In this document: piece by piece, positions 47,933-56,630 of the stretch
Numbering within the stretch: the stretch's first letter is position 1
Layout of the letters: each line of letters opens with the position of its first letter
Origin: Rubellimicrobium sp. CFH 75288
Lineage (GTDB): Bacteria; Pseudomonadota; Alphaproteobacteria; Rhodobacterales; Rhodobacteraceae
Assembly: GCF_009904055.1 (NCBI RefSeq)
Contig: NZ_WYDP01000005.1
Location: 310,001 to 374,000, forward strand
DNA: 64,000 nt
Direction: 5' to 3'
Made by a program: the position numbers and the translations under genes
Notes under the pieces: generated by a model
What the model saw: only the letters and a program-made list of their open reading frames with translations
Told to the model about the DNA's origin: nothing
The model's database searches: none

Positions 47933-48763
47933 GTGCCCTTTGCGCGGGCCCGCGACGGCGCGCGGCTCTTCTTCACCGACGAGGGTCGGGGCCTGCCGCT
48001 TCTCGCCCTGCCGGGGCTCACGCGCAACGGGGGGGATTTCGACCACTTGGCTCCGCACCTGTCCGGGGTGCGCCTGATCCGGCTCGACGCGCGGGGGCGG
48101 GGGCGGTCGGACTGGACGGGGCCCGAGACCTACACCGTCGCGCAGGAGGCGGCCGACGTGCTGGCCCTGCTCGACGCGCTGGGGATCGGGCGGGCGGCCG
48201 TGCTGGGCACCTCGCGCGGGGGGATCGTGGCCATGGCGGTCGCGGCCGGGGGTGCGGGGGACCGCCTGCTCGGCGTCGCCCTCAACGATGTGGGCCCGGT
48301 GATCGAGCGCGCGGGCCTCGCGGCAATCGAGGCCTATCTGGGCCGCCGCCCCGCCGCGCGGACCCACGAGGAGGCCGCCGCCGCGCGTGCCCGCCTCTCG
48401 CCGGGCTTCCGCGACGTGCCCTTCGCCCGCTGGCTTCACGAGGCGCGCAACCACTACGAGGCGGTCCCCGAGGGGCTGCGCCTGCGCTACGATCCCCGCC
48501 TGCGCGAGGCGTTCCTGGCCGCGCCCGCGCCGGGCGAGATGTGGCCGCTCTTCGACGCGCTCGAGGGGCTGCCGCTCGCCGCCCTGCGCGGCGAGGCGTC
48601 CGACATCCTGTCGGCCGGGACCCTTGCCGCCATGCGTGCGCACCGGCCCGACCTGATCGCGGCCGAGGTGCCGGGGCGCGGCCACGTCCCCTTTCTGGAC
48701 GAGGCCGAATCGCTCGCCACCTTGCGCGCCTGGCTCGACCTCTGCCGGGCCCGCGCGGGCTGA
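47933..48763 (+). CDS. Alpha/beta hydrolase
   Basis: A 276-residue alpha/beta-hydrolase. PLLALPGLTRNGGDFDHLAPHL opens the fold with the oxyanion region, VLGTSRGGIVAMAV (about 94-107) holds the nucleophile Ser, and PGRGHVPFLDEAESL near the end has the catalytic His. The GTG start is ten bases after lpd. The sequence is most like the mhpC/pcaD-like esterase group, with no specific substrate assigned. Confidence 0.82.
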   Translation: MPFARARDGARLFFTDEGRGLPLLALPGLTRNGGDFDHLAPHLSGVRLIRLDARGRGRSDWTGPETYTVAQEAADVLALLDALGIGRAAVLGTSRGGIVAMAVAAGGAGDRLLGVALNDVGPVIERAGLAAIEAYLGRRPAARTHEEAAAARARLSPGFRDVPFARWLHEARNHYEAVPEGLRLRYDPRLREAFLAAPAPGEMWPLFDALEGLPLAALRGEASDILSAGTLAAMRAHRPDLIAAEVPGRGHVPFLDEAESLATLRAWLDLCRARAG

Positions 48764-48826
48764 GCGCGGCAGGCACAGGTCGCGAACGGACGCGCCCCGC
48801 CCCCGCGCGCGGCCTAGGCCCGGCGC

Positions 48827-50044
48827 ATGAACCCGCTGCCCTTCCTCCTCGCCACCCTGTTTCTCGACGCGATGGGCATCGGGATCGTCTATCCCGTCAT
48901 GCCGGACCTGATCGCCGAGCTGCGCGGGGTGGACATCGGGGGGGCGGCGATCTGGGGGGGCGTGCTCGCCACGGCCTATGCGGCGATGCAGTTCCTCTGC
49001 GCGCCGGTCCTGGGCGCCCTGTCGGACCGCTTCGGGCGCAGGCCCGTGCTGCTTTTGTCGCTGGCGGTCATGGCGGCGGATTACGTGGCCGCGGCGCTGG
49101 CCACCTCCATATGGGTGCTGCTCGCGCTGCGCCTGCTGGCCGGGATCACGGCGGCCACCCATGCCACCTGCAACGCCGTGGCGGCCGACTGGGCCCCGCC
49201 CGAACGGCGCGCGCAGACCTTCGGCTATCTGGGCGCGGCCTTCATGGGCGGCTTCATCCTGGGCCCCGTGATCGGGGGCCTTCTGGGGGAATGGGGACCG
49301 CGCGCGCCCTTCTGGGCCGCGGCGGCGCTGGCGGCGGCGAATTTCGCCTTCGGCTGGTGGGCCCTGCCCGAGACGGTGACGCCCGAGCGCCGGCGCCGCC
49401 TGACGGCGGACCGCGTCAACCCCTTCGGCGCCATGCGGGCGGTAGGCCGCCTGCGCGGCGTGGGGATGCTGCTCCTGGTGCTCTTTCTCGTGGAGCTCGC
49501 GTTCCTGTCCTATGTTGTGGTCTGGCCCTACTGGGGCAAGGCGGCCTTCGGCTGGACGCCGCTGCAGACGGGGATCTCGCTTGCCGCCTTCGGAGTGGCG
49601 GCGATCGGGGTGCAGGCCTACGGCGTGCGGCTCTACCTGCGCCTGTTCGGGGAACGGGGGGCGCTTCTGGTCTCCCTCGCCTATACGGCAGCGTTCTTTG
49701 TCGTCTTCGCCGTCCTGCCCCCCACGCCCTGGGGCGGGTGGCTCGCCATCCTGCTCTGCCCGGTTTCGGCCCTGGGCGAGGTGATGCTGCCTATCCTGCA
49801 GGGCCGCGTCTCGCGCCTTGCCCCCGAGGACGCGCAGGGCGAGGCCTTGGGCGTCGTCGCCTCGGCCCGCTCGGCCGCGCAGATGATCGGGCCGCTCGTC
49901 ATGGCGGGGGTGTTCGCCTGGGGTGCGGCGATCCCCGGCGGGCGGTTGCTCGGGGCGCCGTTCCTGCTCGGCGCGGTGCTGATGGGGGCGAGCCTCTGGC
50001 TCGTCTGGCGCAGCACGGCCCCCCGACCGCTGCCCGCGACATGA
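48827..50044 (+). CDS. MFS efflux transporter, TetA-like
   Basis: A 405-residue protein with 12 hydrophobic helices. The N-terminus LFLDAMGIGIVYPVMPDLI matches the DHA1 drug/proton antiporter subgroup that includes TetA. The motif A loop GALSDRFGRRPVLLLSL (about 63-79) and motif C-like LGAAFMGGFILGPVIGGLLG (about 136-155) are present. It may export a drug or metabolite; calling it a tetracycline pump is not warranted from sequence alone. Confidence 0.84.
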   Translation: MNPLPFLLATLFLDAMGIGIVYPVMPDLIAELRGVDIGGAAIWGGVLATAYAAMQFLCAPVLGALSDRFGRRPVLLLSLAVMAADYVAAALATSIWVLLALRLLAGITAATHATCNAVAADWAPPERRAQTFGYLGAAFMGGFILGPVIGGLLGEWGPRAPFWAAAALAAANFAFGWWALPETVTPERRRRLTADRVNPFGAMRAVGRLRGVGMLLLVLFLVELAFLSYVVVWPYWGKAAFGWTPLQTGISLAAFGVAAIGVQAYGVRLYLRLFGERGALLVSLAYTAAFFVVFAVLPPTPWGGWLAILLCPVSALGEVMLPILQGRVSRLAPEDAQGEALGVVASARSAAQMIGPLVMAGVFAWGAAIPGGRLLGAPFLLGAVLMGASLWLVWRSTAPRPLPAT

Positions 50045-50096
50045 GGGGTCGCCTTCGGACGGTCCAGGCCGGGGCGGGTCGCCGAAGGTCGCGGAC

Positions 50097-51326
50097 ATGA
50101 AGCTGGCCGATCTCGACATCATCGTGACCGCACCGCCCCCGCCCGGCTGGGGCGGGCGCTACTGGATCCTCGTCAAGCTCGTCTCGGACACCGGCGTGAC
50201 CGGCTGGGGCGAATGCTACGCCTCCTCCGTCGGTCCCGAGGCGATGCGCGCCGTCATCCATGACGTCTTCGAACGCCACATGGAGGGCGAGAACCCCGAG
50301 AACGTCGAGCTGATGTTCCGCCGCGCCTATTCCTCGGGCTTCACCCAGCGGCCCGACCTCACCGTGATGGGTGCCTTCTCGGGTCTCGAGATCGCCTGCT
50401 GGGACATGGTCGGCAAGGACCGGGGCCGGCCCGTCCACGCTCTCCTGGGCGGGCGCGTCTCGTATCGCATCCGCGCCTACACCTACCTCTATCCGACGCG
50501 GGCCACGCACGCCATGCCCGCCTTCTGGGCCGACCCCGATCAGGCGGCCGAGGCTGCCGAGGACACGGTGGCGCGCGGCTACACGGCTGTGAAGTTCGAC
50601 CCCGCCGGCCCCTACACGATCCGCTCGGGCCACATGCCGCCCATGCCGGACCTCGCCCGCTCCACGGCCTTCTGCCGCGCGATCCGCGAGGCGGTGGGGA
50701 ACCGCGCGGACCTCCTGTTCGGCACGCACGGCCAGTTCTCCACCGGCGGCGCCCTGCGCATGGGCGCGGCGATCGAGCCCTTCTCGCCGCTGTGGTTCGA
50801 GGAACCGGTTCCCCCCGACGACTTCGAGAGCCTCGCCACGGTCGCGCGTGGCCTCCGCACCCCGGTCGCGGTCGGCGAGAGGCTGACCACGGTGGCCGAG
50901 TTCGCCCACGCCCTCCGAGCGGGCGCGGCGGTCCTCCAGCCCGCGCTGGGGCGGGCAGGCGGGCTGTGGCAGGCGCGCAAGATCGCCGCCCTGGCCGAGG
51001 CGCACAACGCCCAGATGGCGCCGCACCTCTATGCCGGCCCGGTCGAATGGGCTGCCAATGTCCATCTCTGCGCCGCCATCCCCAACGCGCTCATGGCCGA
51101 GACCATCGAGACGCCCTTCCACGACGCGCTCATCAAGGGGTCGATCCGGGTCGAGGACGGCCACATCCCCGTTCCCGACGCCCCCGGCCTCGGGATCGAG
51201 GTGGACGAGGCGCTGGCCCGCGCGCACCCCTATCGGGGCACCGGCTTGCACCTCGAGATGCAGGAGGCGGAACTGGACCTGCGCGGGGAAACGGTGTTCG
51301 AGGGAGGTGCACCGCCGGAGCGCTGA
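50097..51326 (+). CDS. Enolase-superfamily sugar-acid dehydratase (mandelate racemase/muconate lactonizing type)
   Basis: A 409-residue member of the mandelate-racemase subgroup. The N-terminal capping domain (1-130) has DTGVTGWGECYASSVGPEA. The barrel carries GYTAVKFDPAGPY, LFGTHGQFSTGGALRMG, FEEPVPPDDFESLA and AVGERLTTVAEF, giving candidate acidic metal ligands. It resembles galactonate/arabinonate-type dehydratases (DgoD-like). A neighbouring MFS gene and a PlsC gene give no pathway context, so the substrate is open. Confidence 0.8.
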   Translation: MKLADLDIIVTAPPPPGWGGRYWILVKLVSDTGVTGWGECYASSVGPEAMRAVIHDVFERHMEGENPENVELMFRRAYSSGFTQRPDLTVMGAFSGLEIACWDMVGKDRGRPVHALLGGRVSYRIRAYTYLYPTRATHAMPAFWADPDQAAEAAEDTVARGYTAVKFDPAGPYTIRSGHMPPMPDLARSTAFCRAIREAVGNRADLLFGTHGQFSTGGALRMGAAIEPFSPLWFEEPVPPDDFESLATVARGLRTPVAVGERLTTVAEFAHALRAGAAVLQPALGRAGGLWQARKIAALAEAHNAQMAPHLYAGPVEWAANVHLCAAIPNALMAETIETPFHDALIKGSIRVEDGHIPVPDAPGLGIEVDEALARAHPYRGTGLHLEMQEAELDLRGETVFEGGAPPER

Positions 51327-51372
51327 GGCACCGCGCTTGTCGCCCCTCCCGCACTTGGACAAGGATGGGGGC

Positions 51373-52032
51373 ATGTCATGGACCGACAGAGCCCGCCGCC
51401 TGCTCGCCCGCCTGTGCGGGCAGGCCATCGTCGTGTTTGCCAGAACGGTCACGGCGGTGCGCGCCGAATGGCGCGGCGTCGCTCCCCTGCCCGTCCAGCG
51501 CGTCTATTTCGCCAACCACACCTCCAATGCGGACATGCCGATGATCTGGGCCGCCCTGCCGCCGGCGCTGCGCGCGCGCACGCGCCCCGTCGCGGCCGCC
51601 GATTACTGGCTGCGCACGCGGCTCCGGGCCTTCTTCGGCGCCGAGGTGTTCCGCGCCGTCCTGATCGATCGGCGCCGCGAGGCGCGGACGGAGGACCCGA
51701 TGGCTGCCATCCTCGGAGCGCTGGACGAGGGGCATTCGCTGATCCTGTTCCCCGAGGGCAACCGCAACATGGGGCCCGAGCCCCTTCTGCCCTTTCGCGC
51801 GGGCCTGCACTCGATCGCCCTCGAGCGGCCGCAGGTCGAGCTGGTTCCGACCTGGATCGCCAACCTCAACGCGATCATGCCCAAGGGCGAGGTGATTCCC
51901 CTGCCGCTGATCGCCACCGTGACCTTCGGCGCGCCTGTCCGCCTGGAGCCCGGCGAGGACCGCGCCGCCTTTCTCGCCCGTGCGGCGGCGGCGCTTCTGG
52001 CGTTGCGACCGGCCAACGGAGAGGCGGCATGA
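51373..52032 (+). CDS. plsC: 1-acyl-sn-glycerol-3-phosphate acyltransferase family protein
   Basis: A 219-residue PlsC-fold acyltransferase. The catalytic HX4D motif is NHTSNAD (about 49-55), followed by the FPEGNRN block (about 134-140) and PLLPFRAGLHSIA. Length fits bacterial lysophosphatidate acyltransferases. The start ATG is followed by MSWTDRARR. The stop overlaps the ATG of a CdsA-like gene (ATGA), making a two-gene phospholipid unit separate from the housekeeping copies. Confidence 0.86.
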   Translation: MSWTDRARRLLARLCGQAIVVFARTVTAVRAEWRGVAPLPVQRVYFANHTSNADMPMIWAALPPALRARTRPVAAADYWLRTRLRAFFGAEVFRAVLIDRRREARTEDPMAAILGALDEGHSLILFPEGNRNMGPEPLLPFRAGLHSIALERPQVELVPTWIANLNAIMPKGEVIPLPLIATVTFGAPVRLEPGEDRAAFLARAAAALLALRPANGEAA

Positions 52033-52964
52033 CCACGACAACCGAGATCGTCCTGCTGGCGCTGGGCGTGTTCGCCATCCTCACCGCCCTGACCGCCCTG
52101 GGGGAAAGCCTGCGGGCGCGCGTCCCTGCGGGCCAGCACGCCGCGGGGGTCGAGACCTTCAACGCCCGCATCCGGTCGTGGTGGATCATGGCCGCCCTGT
52201 TCAGCCTGGCGCTTCTGGCGGGGCGGCCGGGTCTCGTGCTGCTCTTTGCGCTGGCGAGCTTCGCCGCGCTGCGCGAGTTTGCCACCTATACCGCCAAGGC
52301 ACGCGAGGATCACGCGGCGCTGGCGCTCGCGTTCTTTCTGATCCTGCCGCTCCAGTTCCTGTTCGTGGGTCTCGGCTATGCGGCGATCTTCACCGTGCTC
52401 ATCCCGGTTCACGTGTTCCTGATCCTGCCGGTCCTGTCGGCGCTGGGCGGCAGTCCGCGCCGCTTCCTGACCCGCGTGGCGGAGACGCAATGGGCGCTGA
52501 TGACCTGCGTCTACGGGCTGAGCCATGTGCCGGCCCTTCTCACGCTCGACCCGGCCCGCGCGGGCGAGGCGGCGGTGCTGCTCGTGGCGTTCCTGATCCT
52601 GACCGTGCAGGGGGCCGAACTGACCGAGGCGGTGGCGCGCCGGCGCCTCGGCGGCCCGCTCATCGCGCCCGAGATCAACCGCCGGACTTGGGCCGGGGTC
52701 GGCGCCGGCGTGGCGGCGGGGACAGCCTTGGGCGGCGCGCTGGCCTGGCTCACGCCGTTCCCGGTCTGGCAGGCGGCGCTTCTGGCGGGGGCGGGGTCGG
52801 CCATGGGGCTTGGGGGCACGATGGCGCTGTCGGCCATCAAGCGCGAGCACGGCCTCAAGGACTGGAGCGACCTGATCCCCGGACAGGGCGGCGTGCTCGA
52901 CGGAATGGGCGGTGTGATCTTTGCCGCCCCGCTGTTCTTCCATCTCTGCGCGCTGCTGCGCTGA
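52029..52964 (+). CDS. CdsA-like phosphatidate cytidylyltransferase with altered signature
   Basis: A 311-residue polytopic protein with about eight helices. The C-terminal signature region starts SAIKREHGLKDWSDLIPGQGG (broken here at LIPGQGG, about residues 268-288) and continues VLDGMGG. The canonical H-G-G-x-x-D-R-x-D has become Q-G-G-x-x-D-G-x-G. The upstream acidic residue of the DxxAYxxGR region is Gln (VQGAELTEA). It is therefore a divergent paralogue whose classic activity may be lost or altered. It is coupled to plsC by a four-base overlap. Confidence 0.78.
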   Translation: MTTTTEIVLLALGVFAILTALTALGESLRARVPAGQHAAGVETFNARIRSWWIMAALFSLALLAGRPGLVLLFALASFAALREFATYTAKAREDHAALALAFFLILPLQFLFVGLGYAAIFTVLIPVHVFLILPVLSALGGSPRRFLTRVAETQWALMTCVYGLSHVPALLTLDPARAGEAAVLLVAFLILTVQGAELTEAVARRRLGGPLIAPEINRRTWAGVGAGVAAGTALGGALAWLTPFPVWQAALLAGAGSAMGLGGTMALSAIKREHGLKDWSDLIPGQGGVLDGMGGVIFAAPLFFHLCALLR

Positions 52965-53011
52965 GGCCGCCCTTTCCATCCTCCGCCGGCCTCCTTATCA
53001 CCACCGGGGCC

Positions 53012-53099
53012 GGAAGGGTGGCAGAGCGGTCGATTGCAGCGGTCTTGAAAACCGCCGATGGGCAACCATCCGTGGGTTCGAATCCCACCCCTTCCGCCA
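53012..53099 (+). tRNA. tRNA-Ser (anticodon UGA)
   Basis: An 88-nt tRNA with acceptor stem GGAAGGG/CCCTTCC (53012-53018 and 53089-53095), D-arm GCAGAGCGGTCGATTGC, anticodon stem-loop GCGGTCTTGAAAACCGC (anticodon TGA), an extended class-II variable arm (GATGGGCAACCATC), and T-arm GTGGGTTCGAATCCCAC. The 3' CCA (53097-53099) is encoded. The long variable arm confirms serine identity. Confidence 0.97.
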
Positions 53100-53183
53100 T
53101 GGTCCCGGACCGCCCGCCCGGATCGCAGACGGTGCAGATGCCGGCCGGGCGGCCGACGGAGCGATCGGCGGGTCCGATCGCGG

Positions 53184-53654
53184 CTATGCCACCAGCGGAG
53201 CGCGGCTGAGGTGATTCCCGCCCTCGGCAGCCTTGCGCGCGAGACGCAGGAACTCCTGCCGTTCGGCCTCGCTGAGCCCGGTGAGCATGTCGACCTGCAT
53301 CGCACGCACCAAGGGCGTGGTCTCGGCCAGGACGGCTTCCCCCTTGGGCGTGAGCGAGAGTTCCCGGATCCTGCGGTCGTTCAGGCCGACCCGGCGCGAC
53401 AGGAACCCCTTGGCCTCCAGTCGATCGACGACCCCGCCGATGGTCGCCCTGTCATGCGCGATCAGGCCCGCGAGGCTGGCCTGATCGATGCCCGGGTTCG
53501 CGTGGATCGCGTTCATCGCCGCGAACTGGATCGGCGTCAGGTCGTAACCCGCCGACCGCATGCGGTCCTGGAACACCGAGGTGGAGATCTGGTTGAGCCG
53601 CCGGATCAGGTGGCCTGCCATGTTGTGGATCTCGAGGGTGCTGGACGATGCCAT
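53184..53654 (-). CDS. MarR-family transcriptional regulator
   Basis: A 156-residue winged-helix regulator. GHLIRRLNQISTSVFQDRMRSAGYDLTP begins the dimerisation helices. The recognition helix and wing are IDQASLAGLIAHDRATIGGVVDRLEAKGFLSRRVGLNDRRIRELSLTP, shown here in part (about 56-103). The start MASSSTLEIHNMAGH has AGGA eight bases upstream. It is divergent from the TRAP/gentisate operon with 179 bases between starts. Two candidate operators lie in the gap, so it most likely represses this operon and itself, releasing DNA on binding an aromatic acid. Confidence 0.9.
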   Translation of the reverse strand: MASSSTLEIHNMAGHLIRRLNQISTSVFQDRMRSAGYDLTPIQFAAMNAIHANPGIDQASLAGLIAHDRATIGGVVDRLEAKGFLSRRVGLNDRRIRELSLTPKGEAVLAETTPLVRAMQVDMLTGLSEAERQEFLRLARKAAEGGNHLSRAPLVA

Positions 53655-53729
53655 CTGCGTTCCTGTCGTGCTTCGGGGCCCTGCCACCTTCGGTCCGGCG
53701 GATCGCCCGTGGCGATGCCGGACCCGTGG

Positions 53730-53735
53730 ATGATA
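53730..53735 (-). promoter_or_regulatory. Putative -10 element of the marR-type gene
   Basis: On the minus strand this reads TATCAT, 5/6 to the -10 consensus, with CTGTCA (4/6) 16 bases upstream. It lies beside the TACTTA half-site at 53740-53745, consistent with autoregulation. Confidence 0.4.
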
Positions 53736-53750
53736 TGTCTACTTACTATC

Positions 53751-53779
53751 TTGACAGCCCGCAATAGGTAGCATACTGA
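53751..53779 (+). promoter_or_regulatory. Putative promoter of the TRAP/gentisate operon
   Basis: TTGACA (53751-53756, perfect -35) and TACTGA (53774-53779, weak -10) are separated by 17 bases. A TACTTA half-site lies at 53740-53745 upstream and a palindromic operator directly downstream. This is the most AT-rich stretch of the window. Confidence 0.6.
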
Positions 53780-53782
53780 CGG

Positions 53783-53794
53783 TAAGTATACTTA
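53783..53794. promoter_or_regulatory. Palindromic operator, probable MarR-type binding site
   Basis: TAAGTATACTTA is a perfect 12-base palindrome immediately downstream of the -10 element, where binding would block transcription of dctP. The half-site TACTTA recurs at 53740-53745, next to the divergent regulator promoter. The spacing fits a dimeric MarR repressor. The regulator-site pairing is inferred. Confidence 0.65.
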
Positions 53795-53833
53795 TTACGA
53801 AGGTTCCTCAGGGACCCGTACAGGGAGGAAACC

Positions 53834-54808
53834 ATGAACCGTCCGTTGGTCCGCTTCGCCCTTGTCGCGGCGCTCGCCTCTGCCGCTTCGGCCGATCTTG
53901 CCGAGGCGAGGGAGCTGCGCATCGGCCTCATCACGCCGCCGCCGCATGTCTGGACGCAGGTCGCCCACCGCATGGCCGAGACGCTGCCGCAGCAATCGGG
54001 CGAGGCGCTGTCGCTGGTCGTCTTTCCGGCGGGGCAGCTCGGCTCCGAGCAGGAGATGTTCCAGCAGCTCAGCACCGGGCTGCTCGATGCGGCGATCATG
54101 ACCGCAGGGGTCAGCAGCCTGCGGGCGCCGTCGATGGCAGGCTGGTTCACGCCCTACCTTTTCGAGGACGTGGCGGCGGCGGCCGAGACGCCGGCCGCGC
54201 AGGAGATGCTGGACCAGCTTCAGCAGGGCGGGGTCGTGGGGATCGGCTACACCTTTGCCGGCATGCGCCACATCCTGATGCGCGACGGGCTGATCGAGGG
54301 GCCCGAGGATCTCGCCAACAGGAAGATCCGCATCGTGCCCTTTCCGGCGATGCAGACCTGGTGGCAGGCGGTCGGTGCCGTGCCCACCCCGGTCAACCTG
54401 GGCGAGGTCTATTCCGGCCTCCAGAACGGCCTGCTGGACGGCATCGACATCGACCTCGACGCGCTGGTGGGGCAGAACTTCCAGGAGGTCGCGCGCTCCC
54501 TCACGCTGACCAGCCACATGGCGTTCCCGGCCGTCCTCGTCGTCTGGCAGGTCACGTGGAACGGCATGACCGACGCGGAGCGTGCGGCCTTCGAGGCCGC
54601 CGCCGACGAGGCGCTCGCCTGGGGGATCGAGCAGCAGATCGCGGCCGAGGCCGCCAACCTCGCCGCGCTCGAGGGCCAGATCGAGATCGGCCGGCTGGAA
54701 GACGGCCGCGAGGCCTTCGCCGCTGCCAATGCCGCCTTCGAGGCGCAGTACGGGTCGGACGAGATCGTCCGGCGCTTTCAGGAGCAGGCGCGCGGGACGG
54801 GCGAGTGA
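53834..54808 (+). CDS. dctP: TRAP transporter solute-binding protein (DctP family)
   Basis: A 324-residue periplasmic receptor. The signal peptide ends near ASADLAEA. LRIGLITPPPHVWTQVAHRMAETL and VVFPAGQLGSEQEMFQQLSTG match the ligand-binding core of DctP proteins. The conserved Arg-containing GLIEGPEDLANRKIRIV (about 155-171) would pair with a carboxylate. AGGGAGGA lies five bases before the ATG. Since it heads a gentisate operon, an aromatic carboxylate such as 3-hydroxybenzoate is the likely ligand. Confidence 0.93.
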   Translation: MNRPLVRFALVAALASAASADLAEARELRIGLITPPPHVWTQVAHRMAETLPQQSGEALSLVVFPAGQLGSEQEMFQQLSTGLLDAAIMTAGVSSLRAPSMAGWFTPYLFEDVAAAAETPAAQEMLDQLQQGGVVGIGYTFAGMRHILMRDGLIEGPEDLANRKIRIVPFPAMQTWWQAVGAVPTPVNLGEVYSGLQNGLLDGIDIDLDALVGQNFQEVARSLTLTSHMAFPAVLVVWQVTWNGMTDAERAAFEAAADEALAWGIEQQIAAEAANLAALEGQIEIGRLEDGREAFAAANAAFEAQYGSDEIVRRFQEQARGTGE

Positions 54809-55332
54809 TGACCGCGGCGCGGATCGGCGGCGGCGCGGAGCACCTCGTGCTCCGCCTCTCGGACGGTCTCGTGGCGGTGGAGCGGGTCGTCAGCCGGGTG
54901 ATGGTGGTCGGCTTCGTCGGCCTCATCAGCGTCAATGTCGGCATGCGCTACCTGGCCGGCCGACCGATCGTCTTCGCCGAGGAGCTGGCCGCGGTCCTGC
55001 TGGTGTGGCTGGCCTTCGTGGCGATCTCGATCTCGCTCCACGACCGGACGCAGATCGGCGTGACCCTGCTGGCCGACGCGCTCCCGACGCGCTGGCACAG
55101 GATCGTCGAGGTGGCCGTGAACCTCGTGATCATCGGCATCCTCCTCGTGCTGCTGTGGAAGTCGGTCGCCTGGGTGTCCTCGCCCGCGGTCGCCTTCGAA
55201 CAGATCATCACCACCGGATGGCCCAAATGGCCCTTCTTCCTCGTGGTCCCCGTGTTCTGCGTCACCTCCCTTGTCCACATGGTCGCGCACATCCTGCGAC
55301 CCGCCGGCGAACACCATGAGGCGGCCCCATGA
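54808..55332 (+). CDS. dctQ: TRAP transporter small membrane subunit (DctQ family)
   Basis: A 174-residue protein with four hydrophobic helices. VMVVGFVGLISVNVGMRYLAG, FAEELAAVLLVWLAFVAIS and HDRTQIGVTLLADALP form the DctQ pattern (E-E-x-x-R-x-x-x-x-W-type core). The ATG overlaps the dctP stop (TGATG) and the stop overlaps the dctM ATG. It docks to the large subunit. Confidence 0.92.
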   Translation: MTAARIGGGAEHLVLRLSDGLVAVERVVSRVMVVGFVGLISVNVGMRYLAGRPIVFAEELAAVLLVWLAFVAISISLHDRTQIGVTLLADALPTRWHRIVEVAVNLVIIGILLVLLWKSVAWVSSPAVAFEQIITTGWPKWPFFLVVPVFCVTSLVHMVAHILRPAGEHHEAAP

Positions 55333-56591
55333 CCGGTCTGAGCTTTGTCGTGCTTCTCGCCAGCGGGATGCCGGTCGCCTTCGTGCTGATCGCCACCACC
55401 TTCGTGTTCCTCTTCATGACGGGACGTCTGCCCGTCCTGGATGCGGTGCCGCAGATCGCCTTCGGCAGCATCGAGACCTTCGACCTGCTCGCCATCCCGC
55501 TTTTCGTGATGCTGGGCGAGATCATGAACGAAGGGGGGCTGACCCGCCGCATCTTCCGGGCCGCGCGCGCCTGGCTCACGCAGATCCGCCACGACCTTCC
55601 GCTCGTCAACCTCGTCGCCAACCTCGCGCTGGCGGCGATCATGGGCTCGGCCACGGCGCAGATCGCCGTCATGAGCCGGACGGTGGTGCCCGAGATGGAG
55701 CGGGCCGGCTACGATCGCGGCTATTCGGCGGCGGTGACGGCGTCGGCGGGCCTCCTCGGGCCGATCATCCCGCCCTCCATGATCCTCATCATCTTCGGCG
55801 TCATCGCGCAGGTCTCGATCGCCGACATGTTCCGGGCGGGGATCGTGCCGGGCCTGATCCTCTTCGCCCTCGTCCTGACACTGACCCTGTGGCAGGCGGC
55901 GCGGAATCAGCGTGCCGGCGCCGCAGCCGGTCGCCCTGCCGAGGCGAGCCGGGTCCGCGCGAGCCTTCCGGGGCTGGCCACGATGGTCATCCCGCTGGTC
56001 ATCGTGGGCGGCATCAGCTTCGGCGTGTTCACCCCGACCGAATCCGCGGCCGTGGCCATCGTCGTCGCGCTGGTCCTGGGCGGGCCGGTCTTCGGCGACC
56101 TGCGGTGGAAGAGCCTGCCGGCGATCCTCGACCGGACGGTGACGAACACGGCGATCGTGCTGTTCCTGATCATGGCGGCCAAGGTCTTCGGCTGGGTGCT
56201 GACCTTCAACCAGATCCCGCAGGCGGTGGCGGCCTTCATTGCCTCGCTCACGGGGGATCCGACGATCTTCATGGTCCTCGTGATGCTGGCGCTGATCGTC
56301 GTGGGCATGGTCCTCGACGGCATCGCGGCGCTGATCATCATGGTGCCGATCCTGCTGCCGGTCGCCGTCTCGAGCTACGGGATCGACCCCGTCCAGTTCG
56401 GGATCATGGTGTCGATGACGCTGGTCCTCGGTCTGCTCACGCCCCCCGTCGGGGTGGGGCTCTACATCGCGGCCGCCATCGCGGACGTGCCGATCACGCG
56501 GCTGTCGAGGCTGGTCGCGCCTTACGTCCTCGCCGCGATCCTCGTCATCCTGATCGTCATCCTCGTGCCCTGGGTCGTGCGACCCTTCTGA
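55329..56591 (+). CDS. dctM: TRAP transporter large membrane subunit (DctM family)
   Basis: A 420-residue polytopic subunit with about 12 helices forming the sodium-coupled transport path. LLAIPLFVMLGEIMNEGGLTRRIF (split near GEI), LVANLALAAIMGSATAQIAVM, ASAGLLGPIIPPSMILIIFG and LTPPVGVGLYIAAAIADV are strong DctM motifs. It overlaps dctQ by four bases. The 3-hydroxybenzoate hydroxylase gene follows 39 bases later. Confidence 0.94.
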   Translation: MTGLSFVVLLASGMPVAFVLIATTFVFLFMTGRLPVLDAVPQIAFGSIETFDLLAIPLFVMLGEIMNEGGLTRRIFRAARAWLTQIRHDLPLVNLVANLALAAIMGSATAQIAVMSRTVVPEMERAGYDRGYSAAVTASAGLLGPIIPPSMILIIFGVIAQVSIADMFRAGIVPGLILFALVLTLTLWQAARNQRAGAAAGRPAEASRVRASLPGLATMVIPLVIVGGISFGVFTPTESAAVAIVVALVLGGPVFGDLRWKSLPAILDRTVTNTAIVLFLIMAAKVFGWVLTFNQIPQAVAAFIASLTGDPTIFMVLVMLALIVVGMVLDGIAALIIMVPILLPVAVSSYGIDPVQFGIMVSMTLVLGLLTPPVGVGLYIAAAIADVPITRLSRLVAPYVLAAILVILIVILVPWVVRPF

Positions 56592-56630
56592 CGCCCCCGC
56601 GGCTGCACAACCATCCGGGAGAACCCGACC

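Noticed and set aside
48827-50044. Annotation of the MFS protein as a tetracycline-resistance determinant
   Set aside because: Only subfamily resemblance to TetA is visible. There is no tetR-like neighbour, and chromosomal DHA1 pumps have many substrates.
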